Assembly (NCBI RefSeq): GCF_905397285.1
Contig: NZ_CAJPUX010000001.1
Span: 682,001-746,000 of the forward strand
DNA: 64,000 bases
From: Cupriavidus plantarum
Lineage (GTDB): Bacteria > Pseudomonadota > Gammaproteobacteria > Burkholderiales > Burkholderiaceae
Reading direction: 5' to 3'
The stretch's first letter is position 1, and every line of letters starts with the position of its first letter. The notes beneath the pieces are model-generated. The model worked only from the letters and a program-made list of their open reading frames with translations, ran no database searches and was not told the DNA's origin. Below, piece after piece: positions 27,078 to 35,407 of this stretch. The position numbers and the translations under genes were made by a program.

Positions 27078-29900
27078 ATGTCGGATAGTCCAAAAACACT
27101 CTTGCTCGTCGATGGATCGAGCTATCTGTATCGCGCGTATCACGCGCTGCCGGATCTGCGAAATGGCGAGGGGCTGCCCACAGGGGCAATCTACGGCATG
27201 ATCAACATGCTGCGCAAGCTGCGCAATGATTACCCGGCAGAGTATAGCGCCTGCGTGTTCGACGCCAAGGGCAAGACCTTCCGCGACGACATGTATCCCG
27301 CCTACAAGGAGCATCGTCCGTCGATGCCCGAGGACCTCGCGCGCCAGATCGAACCGATCCACGAAGCCGTGCGCGCGCTGGGCTGGCCGATCGTCGTCGT
27401 CGAGGGTGTGGAGGCCGACGACGTCATCGGCACGCTCGCGCGCCAGGCCACGGCGCAGGGTGTGCGCACGGTGGTGTCCACGGGCGACAAGGACCTCGCG
27501 CAACTCGTCGATGACCACGTCACGCTCGTCAACACGATGAGCGGCGAGGTGCTGGACCCGCCGGGCGTGGTCGCCAAGTTCGGCGTGCCGCCCGAGCGCA
27601 TCGTCGACTATCTTTCGCTGATCGGCGATGCCGTGGACAACGTGCCGGGCGTGCCCAAGGTCGGCCCGAAGACGGCGGTGAAATGGCTCACCGCTTATGA
27701 CACGCTCGACAACATCATGGCGAGCGCCGCCGAGATCAAGGGCGTGGTGGGCGAGAACCTGCGCAATACGCTCGAGTGGCTGCCCAAGGCGCGCGAGCTC
27801 GTGACCGTGAAGACCGACTGCGACCTGCGCGAGGCCGTCGCGGACTTTCACGCGCTGCGCGAACTCGGCGAGGACAAGGACAAGCTTGTCGCGTTCTTCG
27901 CCAAGTACGGCTTCAAGTCGTGGCTGCGCGAACTGACAGGCGACAGCCTGCCGAATCTCGCCAATGCCGCGCGCAACGGCAAGGGCGCCGCCCAGAAGGG
28001 CATTCCCTCTCCACAGGGCGGATTGTTCGATGGCGAAGGCAATGACGCGGAGCAGCCTGCCCACGATCTGCCGCCGGCCGAAGTCACTTACGACACCGTG
28101 ACCAGCGAGGCCGCGCTCGACGAATGGATCAAGCGCATCGTCGATGCGCCGCTCGTCGCGATCGACACGGAGACCACGTCGCTCGATCCCATGCTCGCGG
28201 AGCTCGTCGGCATCTCGCTGTCCGCGGAGCCGGGTTCCGCGTGCTACATCCCCGTCGCGCACCGCGGCCCCGATGTCGCGGGCGCCGAGAACTTCGGCCA
28301 GCTGTCGCGCGAGTACGTGCTGGAGCGGCTGCGTCCGTGGCTCGAGGATGCCTCGCGGCCCAAGCTGGGCCAGCACCTGAAGTACGACGCGCATGTGTTC
28401 GCGAATCATGGCATCGCGCTGCGCGGCATCGAACAGGACACGATGCTCGAGAGCTACGTGCTGGCGTCGCATCGCAATCACGGCATGGACAGCCTTGCCG
28501 AGAAGCTGCTCAACGTGAAGACCATCACGTATGAAGAAGTCTGCGGCAAGGGTGCGAGCCAGATCGGTTTCGATCAGATCGACCTTCAGCGCGCGACGCA
28601 GTACGCGGCCGAAGACGCCGACGTGACGCTGCGCCTGCATCGGAACATGCATCCGAAGATCGAGGCGGCCGATGGCCTGCGCTTCGTCTACGAGAAGATC
28701 GAGATGCCCGTCTCGGTGGTGCTGCAGAAGATCGAGCGCAATGGCGTGCTGATCGACTCGGACCGGCTGGCCGCGCAGAGCGCCGAGCTCGGCCAGCGGC
28801 TGATGGACATCGAGCAGGCCGCGTATGCCGCGGCGGGGCAACCGTTCAACCTCGGCTCGCCGAAGCAGATCGGCGAGATCCTCTTCAACCAGATGAAGCT
28901 GCCCGTGGTGAAGAAGACCGCGAGCGGCGCCCCGTCCACCGATGAAGAGGTGCTGCAGAAGCTTGCGGAAGACTATCCGCTGCCGAAGATCCTGCTCGAC
29001 TATCGCGGCCTGTCGAAGCTCAAGTCCACGTACACCGACAAGCTTCCGAAGATGGTGAACCCGAACACGGGGCGCGTGCACACGAGCTATGGCCAGGCCA
29101 CGGCGGTCACGGGGCGGCTGGCGTCGACCGATCCGAACCTCCAGAACATTCCCGTGCGCACGGAAGAAGGCCGCCGTATTCGCGAGGCCTTCATCGCGCC
29201 CCCGGGCAGCGTGATCGTATCGGCCGATTACTCGCAAATCGAGCTGCGCATCATGGCCCATATCTCCGGCGACGAGAACCTGCTGCGTGCCTTCGCGAAC
29301 GGGGAGGATATCCACCGCGCGACCGCGGGCGAGATCTTCGGCGTGGACCGGGAGGCGGTGACGAGCGAGCAGCGCCGGTATGCCAAGGTGATCAACTTCG
29401 GGCTGATCTACGGCATGAGCGCGTTCGGGCTCGCCAGCAACCTCGGCATCGAGCGCGAGGCCGCCAAGCACTACATCGACCGCTACTTCATGCGCTATCC
29501 CGGCGTGGCGCGCTACATGGAAGAGACGCGCCAGACGGCGCGCGAGCAGGGCTATGTGGAGACCGTGTTCGGCCGGCGCCTGTGGCTGCCCGACATCAAC
29601 GGTGGCAACGGCCCGCGCCGCCAGGCTGCCGAACGCGCGGCGATCAACGCGCCAATGCAGGGCACGGCGGCCGACCTGATCAAGCTGTCGATGATCGCGG
29701 TGCAGGACTGGCTCGAAACCGACAAGCTCGGCACGCGCCAGATCATGCAGGTCCACGATGAACTCGTGCTCGAAGTGCCGGAGTCCGAGTTCGAACGCGT
29801 CAAGGTGAAGCTGCCCGAGCTCATGTGCACGGTGGCCGAACTGCGTGTGCCGCTGGTCGCCGAGGTCGGTCACGGCGCCAACTGGGAAGAAGCGCACTGA
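27078..29900 (+). CDS. polA: DNA polymerase I
   Basis: A 940-aa repair and Okazaki-fragment polymerase. The 5' nuclease domain starts MSDSPKTLLLVDGSSYLYRAYHAL and contains GVEADDVIGTLAR. The 3'-5' exonuclease is intact, with the catalytic Asp and Glu in VAIDTETTSLDPM near residue 358. The polymerase domain has motif A SADYSQIELRIMAHISGDE, the O helix RRYAKVINFGLIYGMSAFG and motif C MQVHDELVLEVPE. An in-frame ATG at 27072 would add two residues. No promoter space exists between it and the divergent LOG gene, so its promoter must lie inside that gene. Confidence 0.97.
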   Translation: MSDSPKTLLLVDGSSYLYRAYHALPDLRNGEGLPTGAIYGMINMLRKLRNDYPAEYSACVFDAKGKTFRDDMYPAYKEHRPSMPEDLARQIEPIHEAVRALGWPIVVVEGVEADDVIGTLARQATAQGVRTVVSTGDKDLAQLVDDHVTLVNTMSGEVLDPPGVVAKFGVPPERIVDYLSLIGDAVDNVPGVPKVGPKTAVKWLTAYDTLDNIMASAAEIKGVVGENLRNTLEWLPKARELVTVKTDCDLREAVADFHALRELGEDKDKLVAFFAKYGFKSWLRELTGDSLPNLANAARNGKGAAQKGIPSPQGGLFDGEGNDAEQPAHDLPPAEVTYDTVTSEAALDEWIKRIVDAPLVAIDTETTSLDPMLAELVGISLSAEPGSACYIPVAHRGPDVAGAENFGQLSREYVLERLRPWLEDASRPKLGQHLKYDAHVFANHGIALRGIEQDTMLESYVLASHRNHGMDSLAEKLLNVKTITYEEVCGKGASQIGFDQIDLQRATQYAAEDADVTLRLHRNMHPKIEAADGLRFVYEKIEMPVSVVLQKIERNGVLIDSDRLAAQSAELGQRLMDIEQAAYAAAGQPFNLGSPKQIGEILFNQMKLPVVKKTASGAPSTDEEVLQKLAEDYPLPKILLDYRGLSKLKSTYTDKLPKMVNPNTGRVHTSYGQATAVTGRLASTDPNLQNIPVRTEEGRRIREAFIAPPGSVIVSADYSQIELRIMAHISGDENLLRAFANGEDIHRATAGEIFGVDREAVTSEQRRYAKVINFGLIYGMSAFGLASNLGIEREAAKHYIDRYFMRYPGVARYMEETRQTAREQGYVETVFGRRLWLPDINGGNGPRRQAAERAAINAPMQGTAADLIKLSMIAVQDWLETDKLGTRQIMQVHDELVLEVPESEFERVKVKLPELMCTVAELRVPLVAEVGHGANWEEAH

Positions 29901-29940
29901 ACGCGCACCGAACGCGCACTGAGGCGTGCCGAAGTGTGCA

Positions 29941-29994
29941 GGCGAATGCAGGGAAATACTCGCGGAAATATCGCTGAGCGTGCCTGCATTCGCC
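29941..29994. repeat. Perfect 12-bp inverted repeat after polA
   Basis: GGCGAATGCAGG (29941-29952) and CCTGCATTCGCC (29983-29994) pair perfectly across 30 bp that include GAAATACT and GAAATATC. There is no U-run. It could be a polA 3' structure or an operator for ndh. The rest of the 280-bp gap shows only a 13-bp palindrome, GCTGCAATGCAGC, at 30096-30108. Confidence 0.6.
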
Positions 29995-30180
29995 GTATGG
30001 TCTGTACCCGTCCAGTGCCCCCGCGCACTGTGCACCGTGCGATTCGCGCGCGCGGTCTAGTATGGAACACATCGATTGGCGGGCTTGCCCGGTTTGCTGC
30101 AATGCAGCAGACTTGAGGCAACGAGCCTCGCGCCACCCCGCGCGGCCAACAGCGTTTCCAAAATAAAGACGGGTAGACCC

Positions 30181-31524
30181 ATGACCAGTGAGAGAGAAGG
30201 AGTAGTACGGCGAGGACATCGCATCATCGTGGTAGGCGGCGGGGCTGGCGGGCTGGAGCTCGTCACGAAGCTTGGCGACAAGCTTGGCAAGTCCGGCGCG
30301 GCGCAGGTCATCCTCGTCGACCGCTCGCCCACGCATATCTGGAAGCCGCTGCTGCATGAAGTCGCAGCCGGCAGCATGGATCCCAATACCCACCAACTCG
30401 AATATGTCGCGCAGGCGCGCTGGCACAACTTCGAGTTCCAGCAGGGCGAACTGACTGGCATCGATCGCGCGCGCAAGACGATTGCAGTGTCCGCATGCGT
30501 GGACCAGGACGGTGACGAACTGCTGCCCGCGCGCGAGCTCGCGTATGACACGCTGGTGCTGGCGATCGGCTGCGTCACGCATTTCTTCGGCGTGCCCGGC
30601 GCCGCCGACAACGCGATTGCGCTGGATACCGTCGATCAGGCCGAGCGATTCCGTCGTCGGTTGATCGCCGCATGCGTGCGCGCGCAGAACGGCCGCGGAC
30701 GCGTCGGCGAGGATGGCCGGCCGCGCGTCGATATCGCGATCATTGGCGCGGGCGCGACGGGCGTGGAGCTGTCGGCCGAGTTGCGCAACACCGCGCATGT
30801 GCTGAACGCCTATGGCCTCCACCAGCTGGATCCACGGCGCGATATCCATATCAACGTGATCGAGGCGGGGCCGCGCATTCTGCCGGCGCTGTCGGAGCGC
30901 GTGTCCGCCGAGACGACCAAGCTGCTGCACAAGCTCGACGTCGGCGTGCTGACGGCCGAGCGCGTGACGGAGGTCACGCCGGACGCGGTCCTGACCGCGA
31001 GCGGCAAGCGGATCGACGCGGACCTGACGGTATGGGCGGCGGGCATCACGGCGCCCGCGGTGCTCCGCACGCTGGACCTGCCGGTCAGCCGCATGGGCCA
31101 GATCGTGGTCGGTCCGACGCTGCAGAGCGAAGCCGATCCGGACATCTTCGCGTTCGGCGACTGCGCCAGCTGCCCGTGGCCGGAACAGCAGACCTCCGTG
31201 CCCCCGCGCGCGCAGGCGGCGCACCAGCAGGCCACGTTCCTGTACGACGCCATCCGCGCGCGGCTCGACGGCAGGCCTTTGCCGAAATTCCAGTTCAAGG
31301 ACTTCGGCTCGCTCGTATCGCTCGGCCACTTCAGCGCGGTCGGCAGCCTGATGGGCGGCCTGATCGGCGGCTCGATGTTCATCGAGGGGCTGATGGCGCG
31401 GGTCATGTACACATCGCTGTACCGGATGCACGTGATGGCGCTGCACGGGGCATTGCGGATGGGTCTGGACACAGTGACCCACTGGCTCCGCAGCAAGACG
31501 AATCCCCGGGTGAAGCTGCACTGA
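30181..31524 (+). CDS. ndh: Type II NADH:quinone oxidoreductase
   Basis: A 447-aa single-subunit flavoprotein that oxidises NADH and reduces quinone without pumping protons. The FAD-binding fold is HRIIVVGGGAGGLELVTKLG near residue 13 and the NADH-binding fold is DIAIIGAGATGVELSAELRN near 185. The second FAD motif is DIFAFGDCASCP. The C-terminus contains GGLIGGSMFIEGLMARVMY, an amphipathic membrane-anchoring part. The ATG at 30181 is preferred; the upstream frame begins only at a TTG with no support. Membrane-peripheral on the cytoplasmic side. Confidence 0.94.
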   Translation: MTSEREGVVRRGHRIIVVGGGAGGLELVTKLGDKLGKSGAAQVILVDRSPTHIWKPLLHEVAAGSMDPNTHQLEYVAQARWHNFEFQQGELTGIDRARKTIAVSACVDQDGDELLPARELAYDTLVLAIGCVTHFFGVPGAADNAIALDTVDQAERFRRRLIAACVRAQNGRGRVGEDGRPRVDIAIIGAGATGVELSAELRNTAHVLNAYGLHQLDPRRDIHINVIEAGPRILPALSERVSAETTKLLHKLDVGVLTAERVTEVTPDAVLTASGKRIDADLTVWAAGITAPAVLRTLDLPVSRMGQIVVGPTLQSEADPDIFAFGDCASCPWPEQQTSVPPRAQAAHQQATFLYDAIRARLDGRPLPKFQFKDFGSLVSLGHFSAVGSLMGGLIGGSMFIEGLMARVMYTSLYRMHVMALHGALRMGLDTVTHWLRSKTNPRVKLH

Positions 31525-31601
31525 ACCACGGTGCAAGTGCGCGGCACGACATGTTTTCCCCTAGAATCAGCGGCGCTGCCCTGACTCCCGGAGAAAACCG
31601 C

Positions 31602-32477
31602 ATGTTCAAACCCGAAGTGGAGAGCCTCGTCCCTGGCCAGGCATTCGATCGCCGTGCGTTCGTCAAGACCGCGCTCGGATCGGCGTTCGCCGCCGCCGTG
31701 TTGCCCGTGACCGCGCAGACCATCAAGACCGACTTTGCCGGCCTGACCGCCGGCGAGGTCACCGTGTCTTCCAACGGCTTCAGCATGCCGGTCTATCGGG
31801 CGCAGCCCGAGGGCAAGACGAATCTGCCCGTGGTGCTCGTGATCAGCGAGATCTTCGGGGTGCACGAGCATATCGCCGATATCTGCCGGCGCTTCGCCAA
31901 GCTCGGGTACCTCGCGCTGGCCCCCGAGCTGTTCGCGCGGCAGGGGGACCCGACCAGCTTTGGCACGATCCAGGAACTGCAGACGAACATCATCTCGAAG
32001 GTGCCCGACGCGCAGGTCATCGGCGACCTCGACGCGCTGGTGGACTGGGCCGGCAAGAACGGTGGCGACCTGAACCGGCTTGGCATCACCGGCTTCTGCT
32101 GGGGCGGCCGTATCACGTGGCTATATACCGCGCACAGCAAGCGCATCAAGGCAGCGGTGGCGTGGTACGGCGCGCTGGTCGGCGAACCGACGCCCCTCAA
32201 GCCGCGCAACCCCGTCGATATCGTCAACGACCTGCACGCGCCGGTGCTGGGCCTCTATGGGGGCAAGGACACCGGCATCACGCAGGAGCACGTGGCGAAG
32301 ATGAAGGCCGCGCTGGCCGCGTCGTCGAACCCCCACGCAAAGGCTTCGACGTTCGTCGTCTATCCGGAAGCCGGCCACGCGTTCAACGCCGACTACCGCG
32401 CGAGCTACGTCGAATCGGCAGCCAGGGACGGATGGCAGCGCTGCCTGGCCTGGTTCAGGGAGCACAAGGTCGCCTGA
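31602..32477 (+). CDS. Dienelactone hydrolase family protein with Tat-like signal
   Basis: A 291-aa alpha/beta hydrolase of the dienelactone hydrolase family. The catalytic cysteine is in GITGFCWGGRITW near residue 167. Asp is in GLYGGKDTGITQEH and His in YPEAGHAFNAD; a conserved Glu is in SEIFGVHEH. The N-terminus has twin arginines in DRRAFVKTALGSAFAAAVLP (R17, R18), so the enzyme is probably exported folded by the Tat route, unlike cytoplasmic chlorocatechol-pathway enzymes. GGAG precedes the ATG. No chlorocatechol genes are nearby, so the substrate is unknown. Confidence 0.92.
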   Translation: MFKPEVESLVPGQAFDRRAFVKTALGSAFAAAVLPVTAQTIKTDFAGLTAGEVTVSSNGFSMPVYRAQPEGKTNLPVVLVISEIFGVHEHIADICRRFAKLGYLALAPELFARQGDPTSFGTIQELQTNIISKVPDAQVIGDLDALVDWAGKNGGDLNRLGITGFCWGGRITWLYTAHSKRIKAAVAWYGALVGEPTPLKPRNPVDIVNDLHAPVLGLYGGKDTGITQEHVAKMKAALAASSNPHAKASTFVVYPEAGHAFNADYRASYVESAARDGWQRCLAWFREHKVA

Positions 32478-32501
32478 CGGGCGGCGTTGAACCCGCGGTG
32501 A

Positions 32502-32529
32502 TTGCAATTCGCGCAGACCAACGTACAAT
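32502..32529 (+). promoter_or_regulatory. Sigma-70-type promoter of the ZIP transporter gene
   Basis: TTGCAA (32502-32507) and TACAAT (32524-32529) are separated by 16 nt. This is one of the better-matched promoter pairs in the window. Transcription should start near 32536, which leaves too little leader for a start at the TTG of 32545. Confidence 0.6.
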
Positions 32530-32546
32530 GCGGTCTTCGCGTTTTT

Positions 32547-32574
32547 GCAACCGTGTTGCGTTAGTTGTCGCAAC
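32547..32574 (+). promoter_or_regulatory. Two mutually exclusive leader hairpins before the ZIP gene
   Basis: GCAAC-CGT-GTTGC (32547-32559) and GTTGCG-N8-CGCAAC (32555-32574) share the strand GTTGC, so only one can form at a time. The second ends 9 nt before the Shine-Dalgarno at 32584-32589. Such competing stems are typical of RNA switches, but no known metal riboswitch was recognised. Confidence 0.45.
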
Positions 32575-32592
32575 AAGGCTTCCGAGGAGCCC

Positions 32593-33450
32593 ATCATCGA
32601 TTCCACGCTGTTGTATATCCTGCTCGCCGCGCTGATCTCGGGCGTCGGCAGCATCTTCGGCGCGGCGCTGCTGTCGCTGACGGTGGCCTCGCGCGTGGTC
32701 GAACGCATGGTGAGTTTCTCTGTCGGCGTGCTGCTCGCCACCGCGCTGCTGCATTCGCTGCCGGAAGCATTCGAATCGGGCGCCGATCCGCGCGCGCTGT
32801 TTGGCACGCTGCTGGCCGGCCTGCTCGGGTTCTTCCTGCTGGAAAAGCTCTCGCTGCTGCGCCACTCCCACCATCACGAAGGCGACGGCCACCACCATCA
32901 CCATGGGCATGATCGCGAGGAGGCCGGCCGTAGCGGCATGACGATCCTCGTCGGCGATACCTTCCACAACTTCGCCGACGGTATCGTGATCGCCGCCGCG
33001 TTCCTCGCCGATCCGCATATCGGCATCGTGACCGCGCTGGCCATCGCCGCGCACGAGATCCCGCAGGAAGTCGGCGACTTCATCGTGCTGCTCAATGCGG
33101 GATTCTCCAAGGCGCGCGCGTTCGCCTTCAACCTGCTGTCGAGTCTCGCGGCCGTGATCGGGGGCATCGTCGGATACTTCCTGCTCGACCAGTTGCAGGC
33201 GTGGATTCCGTACGTGCTCGTCATCGCCTCGAGCAGCTTCGTCTATATCGCCGTGAGCGACCTGATGCCGCAGATGCAGCGCCGTCCGCGCTGGCGCGAG
33301 TCGGTGATCCAGGTCGTGCTCGTTGCCGCGGGCATCGCGGCCATCGTGTTCATCACGAACGGCGTGCATGAAAGCCACGCCGCTCATGGTGGGCCTCATG
33401 GCGGCGGCCATGGCCACCCGGGGCAGCCCCCGGCCGCGGCGTCGCGCTAG
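32593..33450 (+). CDS. ZIP-family divalent metal transporter with non-canonical start
   Basis: A ZIP-type inner-membrane carrier, probably for Zn2+ or a similar ion, with about eight membrane segments. The metal-binding helices are GDTFHNFADGIVIAAAF near residue 120 and AIAAHEIPQEVGDFIVLL near 150. The cytoplasmic loop is His-rich (HSHHHEGDGHHHHHGHD) and the tail is His/Gly-rich. No ATG lies near the GAGGAG at 32584-32589. Two in-frame ATC codons at 32593 and 32596 occupy the start position. The only other in-frame options are a TTG at 32545, almost at the transcription start, and a TTG at 32611, too far from the ribosome site. The start used here is an inference. Confidence 0.88.
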   Translation: MIDSTLLYILLAALISGVGSIFGAALLSLTVASRVVERMVSFSVGVLLATALLHSLPEAFESGADPRALFGTLLAGLLGFFLLEKLSLLRHSHHHEGDGHHHHHGHDREEAGRSGMTILVGDTFHNFADGIVIAAAFLADPHIGIVTALAIAAHEIPQEVGDFIVLLNAGFSKARAFAFNLLSSLAAVIGGIVGYFLLDQLQAWIPYVLVIASSSFVYIAVSDLMPQMQRRPRWRESVIQVVLVAAGIAAIVFITNGVHESHAAHGGPHGGGHGHPGQPPAAASR

Positions 33451-33460
33451 GCCTTCTGGC

Positions 33461-34324
33461 TCAGTCCGCCGGCCCGGTCGCCACGGGCCGCTGCGGATCC
33501 GCGCTCCACTCGCTCCACGACCCCGGATACAGCGCCGCGCCCGTCAGCCCCGCCACTTCGAGGGCCAGCAGGTTGTGGCAGGCCGTCACGCCAGAGCCGC
33601 ATTGCATGACGGTCTCCGCCGGCGGCGTGCCGGCGAACAACTGGCCGAACTCCTTGCGCAGCGTATCGGCCGACTTGAAATGGCCGTCCGGCCGCAAATT
33701 GTCCTTGAAGAACCGATTGATGGCGCCGGGAATATGGCCGCCCACGGGATCGAGCGTTTCGTTCTCCCCCCGGAAGCGGTCCGGCGCGCGCGCATCGACG
33801 ACAAGGCGCGTCGGCGCGGTGAGGTTCTCCATGAGCGTGGCCGCGTTGACGGTCGGCACGAGCGTGGATCGGAGCGAAAGATTGCCGGCGGTTTCGGGGT
33901 CGGGCGTCGTACCCGGCTCGAGCGGAAAGCCCGCCGCGATCCACGCGGCCTTGCCGCCATCGAGCACGGCGCTGGCCTCATGGCCGATCCAGCGCAGCAG
34001 CCACCAGAGCCGCGCGGCATACATCGCGCCCTGCGCGTCGTAGGCGACGACGAGCGTATCGTCGTTGACGCCAAGCGCGCGCAGGCGGGCCGTCAGCAAC
34101 TCGGCATCGGGCAGCGGATGTCGTCCATTGACGCCCGTCTTCGGGCCGGACAGTTCATTGTCGAGGTGGAGGTAGTATGCGCCGGGCAGATGGCCCTGGT
34201 GATACGCCTCGCGGCCCGCGGCGGGGTCCGTGAGGTCGAACGAGCAGTCGATGACGACGACGTCCCGCGCGCCGTTGGCGCGCAGCGATTCGAGTTCTGT
34301 AGCGGAGATCAGCGGTGTCGGCAT
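33461..34324 (-). CDS. sseA: 3-mercaptopyruvate/thiosulfate sulfurtransferase
   Basis: A 287-aa protein with two rhodanese domains. It moves sulfur from mercaptopyruvate or thiosulfate to an acceptor through a cysteine persulfide. The inactive N-terminal domain shows VVVIDCSFDLTDPAAGREAYH and HLPGAYYLHLDNELSG. The active C-terminal loop is MQCGSGVTACHNLLAL near residue 240; CGSGVTA is the signature of mercaptopyruvate sulfurtransferases. It converges on the ZIP transporter gene, ending 10 nt from it. Assignment between the two substrate types rests on the loop. Confidence 0.93.
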   Translation of the reverse strand: MPTPLISATELESLRANGARDVVVIDCSFDLTDPAAGREAYHQGHLPGAYYLHLDNELSGPKTGVNGRHPLPDAELLTARLRALGVNDDTLVVAYDAQGAMYAARLWWLLRWIGHEASAVLDGGKAAWIAAGFPLEPGTTPDPETAGNLSLRSTLVPTVNAATLMENLTAPTRLVVDARAPDRFRGENETLDPVGGHIPGAINRFFKDNLRPDGHFKSADTLRKEFGQLFAGTPPAETVMQCGSGVTACHNLLALEVAGLTGAALYPGSWSEWSADPQRPVATGPAD

Positions 34325-34366
34325 GAAAGGACCTGTCGGGAAGAACGTCCCGTGATCCTACACCCG

Positions 34367-35290
34367 CTACACCTCCGGATGAACTTCCGCCTCGGGCGAC
34401 TTGACCGGTGTGGCCGGCGTCGGCTGCGCATCCGTGCTCTCGCCCGCGCGCATCAGCGTGGTGGCAATGCCGCTCGCGATGATCAGCGCCATGCCCAGCC
34501 ACGACACCCAGTTGAGCCGATCGGACCAGATCATCATGCCCCACAGGCTCGAGAACACGATGCCCGCATATTGCAGGTTGGCCGTGAGCAGCGTGTTGCC
34601 GCGCTTGTACGCGCGCGTCATGGACGTCTGACCCAGCGTGGCCAGGATGCCGATCGCCAGCAGCAGTCCCGCGCCATGCCACGTATGGTGGCTTGGACCG
34701 GCATAGATCATCCACACCAGACCGACCACCAGCCCGACCGAAGAGAAATAGAACACGATGCGCCCCTCGGGCTCGCCGAGCTGCCCGAGCTGGCGGACCT
34801 CGACGTAGGCCAGCGCGGTGAAGACGCCCGAGATCAGGCCGATGAGCCCGCCCGTGAGCTGGTCCTTGCCCACGGACGGCTGCAGCAGGCACAGCACGCC
34901 CGCGAACGAGAGCAGGATCGCGCCGATCAGCTTGCGGTCCGCGCCGCCGCCCGTCCCCGCGAGCGCCGCGCCCGCGCCAAGGATCAGCGCGATCCACACG
35001 GGCGACATGTAGTTCAGCGTCATCGCGGTGGCGAGCGGCAGGTAGGTGATGGAGGTGAACCAGAGCAGCAGCGCGGTCACGCCGAAGACGCTGCGCTTGA
35101 TGTGCATCGTCATCTGCGGCGTGCGGATCGGAATGCGCTGGTACGAGAGCAGCGCCCACATGATCAGCACGCCGATCAGGCTGCGGTAGAAGACGATCTC
35201 GCCCGTCGTGTAGAACTCGGATGCCAGCTTGACGCCCACCCCCATTAACGAGAACGCGAAGGCGGCGAACAACATCCAGAGCGATTGCAT
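34367..35290 (-). CDS. EamA/DMT-superfamily transporter
   Basis: A 307-aa inner-membrane protein with two EamA repeats and about ten hydrophobic segments. The first repeat begins MQSLWMLFAAFAFSLMGVGVK, with YRSLIGVLIMWALL and LNYMSPVWIALILG following. The second begins near LTGGLIGLISGVFTALAYVE. Such carriers export amino acids or other metabolites. The C-terminus is a hydrophilic Pro/Thr-rich tail (GESTDAQPTPATPVKSPEA). It lies 42 nt behind the start of sseA on the same strand and after the Rieske gene. Substrate unknown. Confidence 0.9.
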   Translation of the reverse strand: MQSLWMLFAAFAFSLMGVGVKLASEFYTTGEIVFYRSLIGVLIMWALLSYQRIPIRTPQMTMHIKRSVFGVTALLLWFTSITYLPLATAMTLNYMSPVWIALILGAGAALAGTGGGADRKLIGAILLSFAGVLCLLQPSVGKDQLTGGLIGLISGVFTALAYVEVRQLGQLGEPEGRIVFYFSSVGLVVGLVWMIYAGPSHHTWHGAGLLLAIGILATLGQTSMTRAYKRGNTLLTANLQYAGIVFSSLWGMMIWSDRLNWVSWLGMALIIASGIATTLMRAGESTDAQPTPATPVKSPEAEVHPEV

Positions 35291-35407
35291 GACGGCGGGG
35301 GAGGCAAGTGGAGGCGGGGCAGCGCGTGATTGTAACAGCGCATGCCCCGGCTTCAGCCGGTGATCAACGAAGAAGCAGCGAAGAAGTAGCGAAGGCGCGG
35401 CGGAAAA

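Noticed and set aside
27015-30035. 1006-codon reverse frame across polA
   Set aside because: Shadow of polA; no start site or motifs, and it crosses the polA stop and the intergenic repeat.
30076-30180. Longer ndh start at 30076
   Set aside because: It begins at a TTG without a ribosome site, and the extra residues do not match the family.
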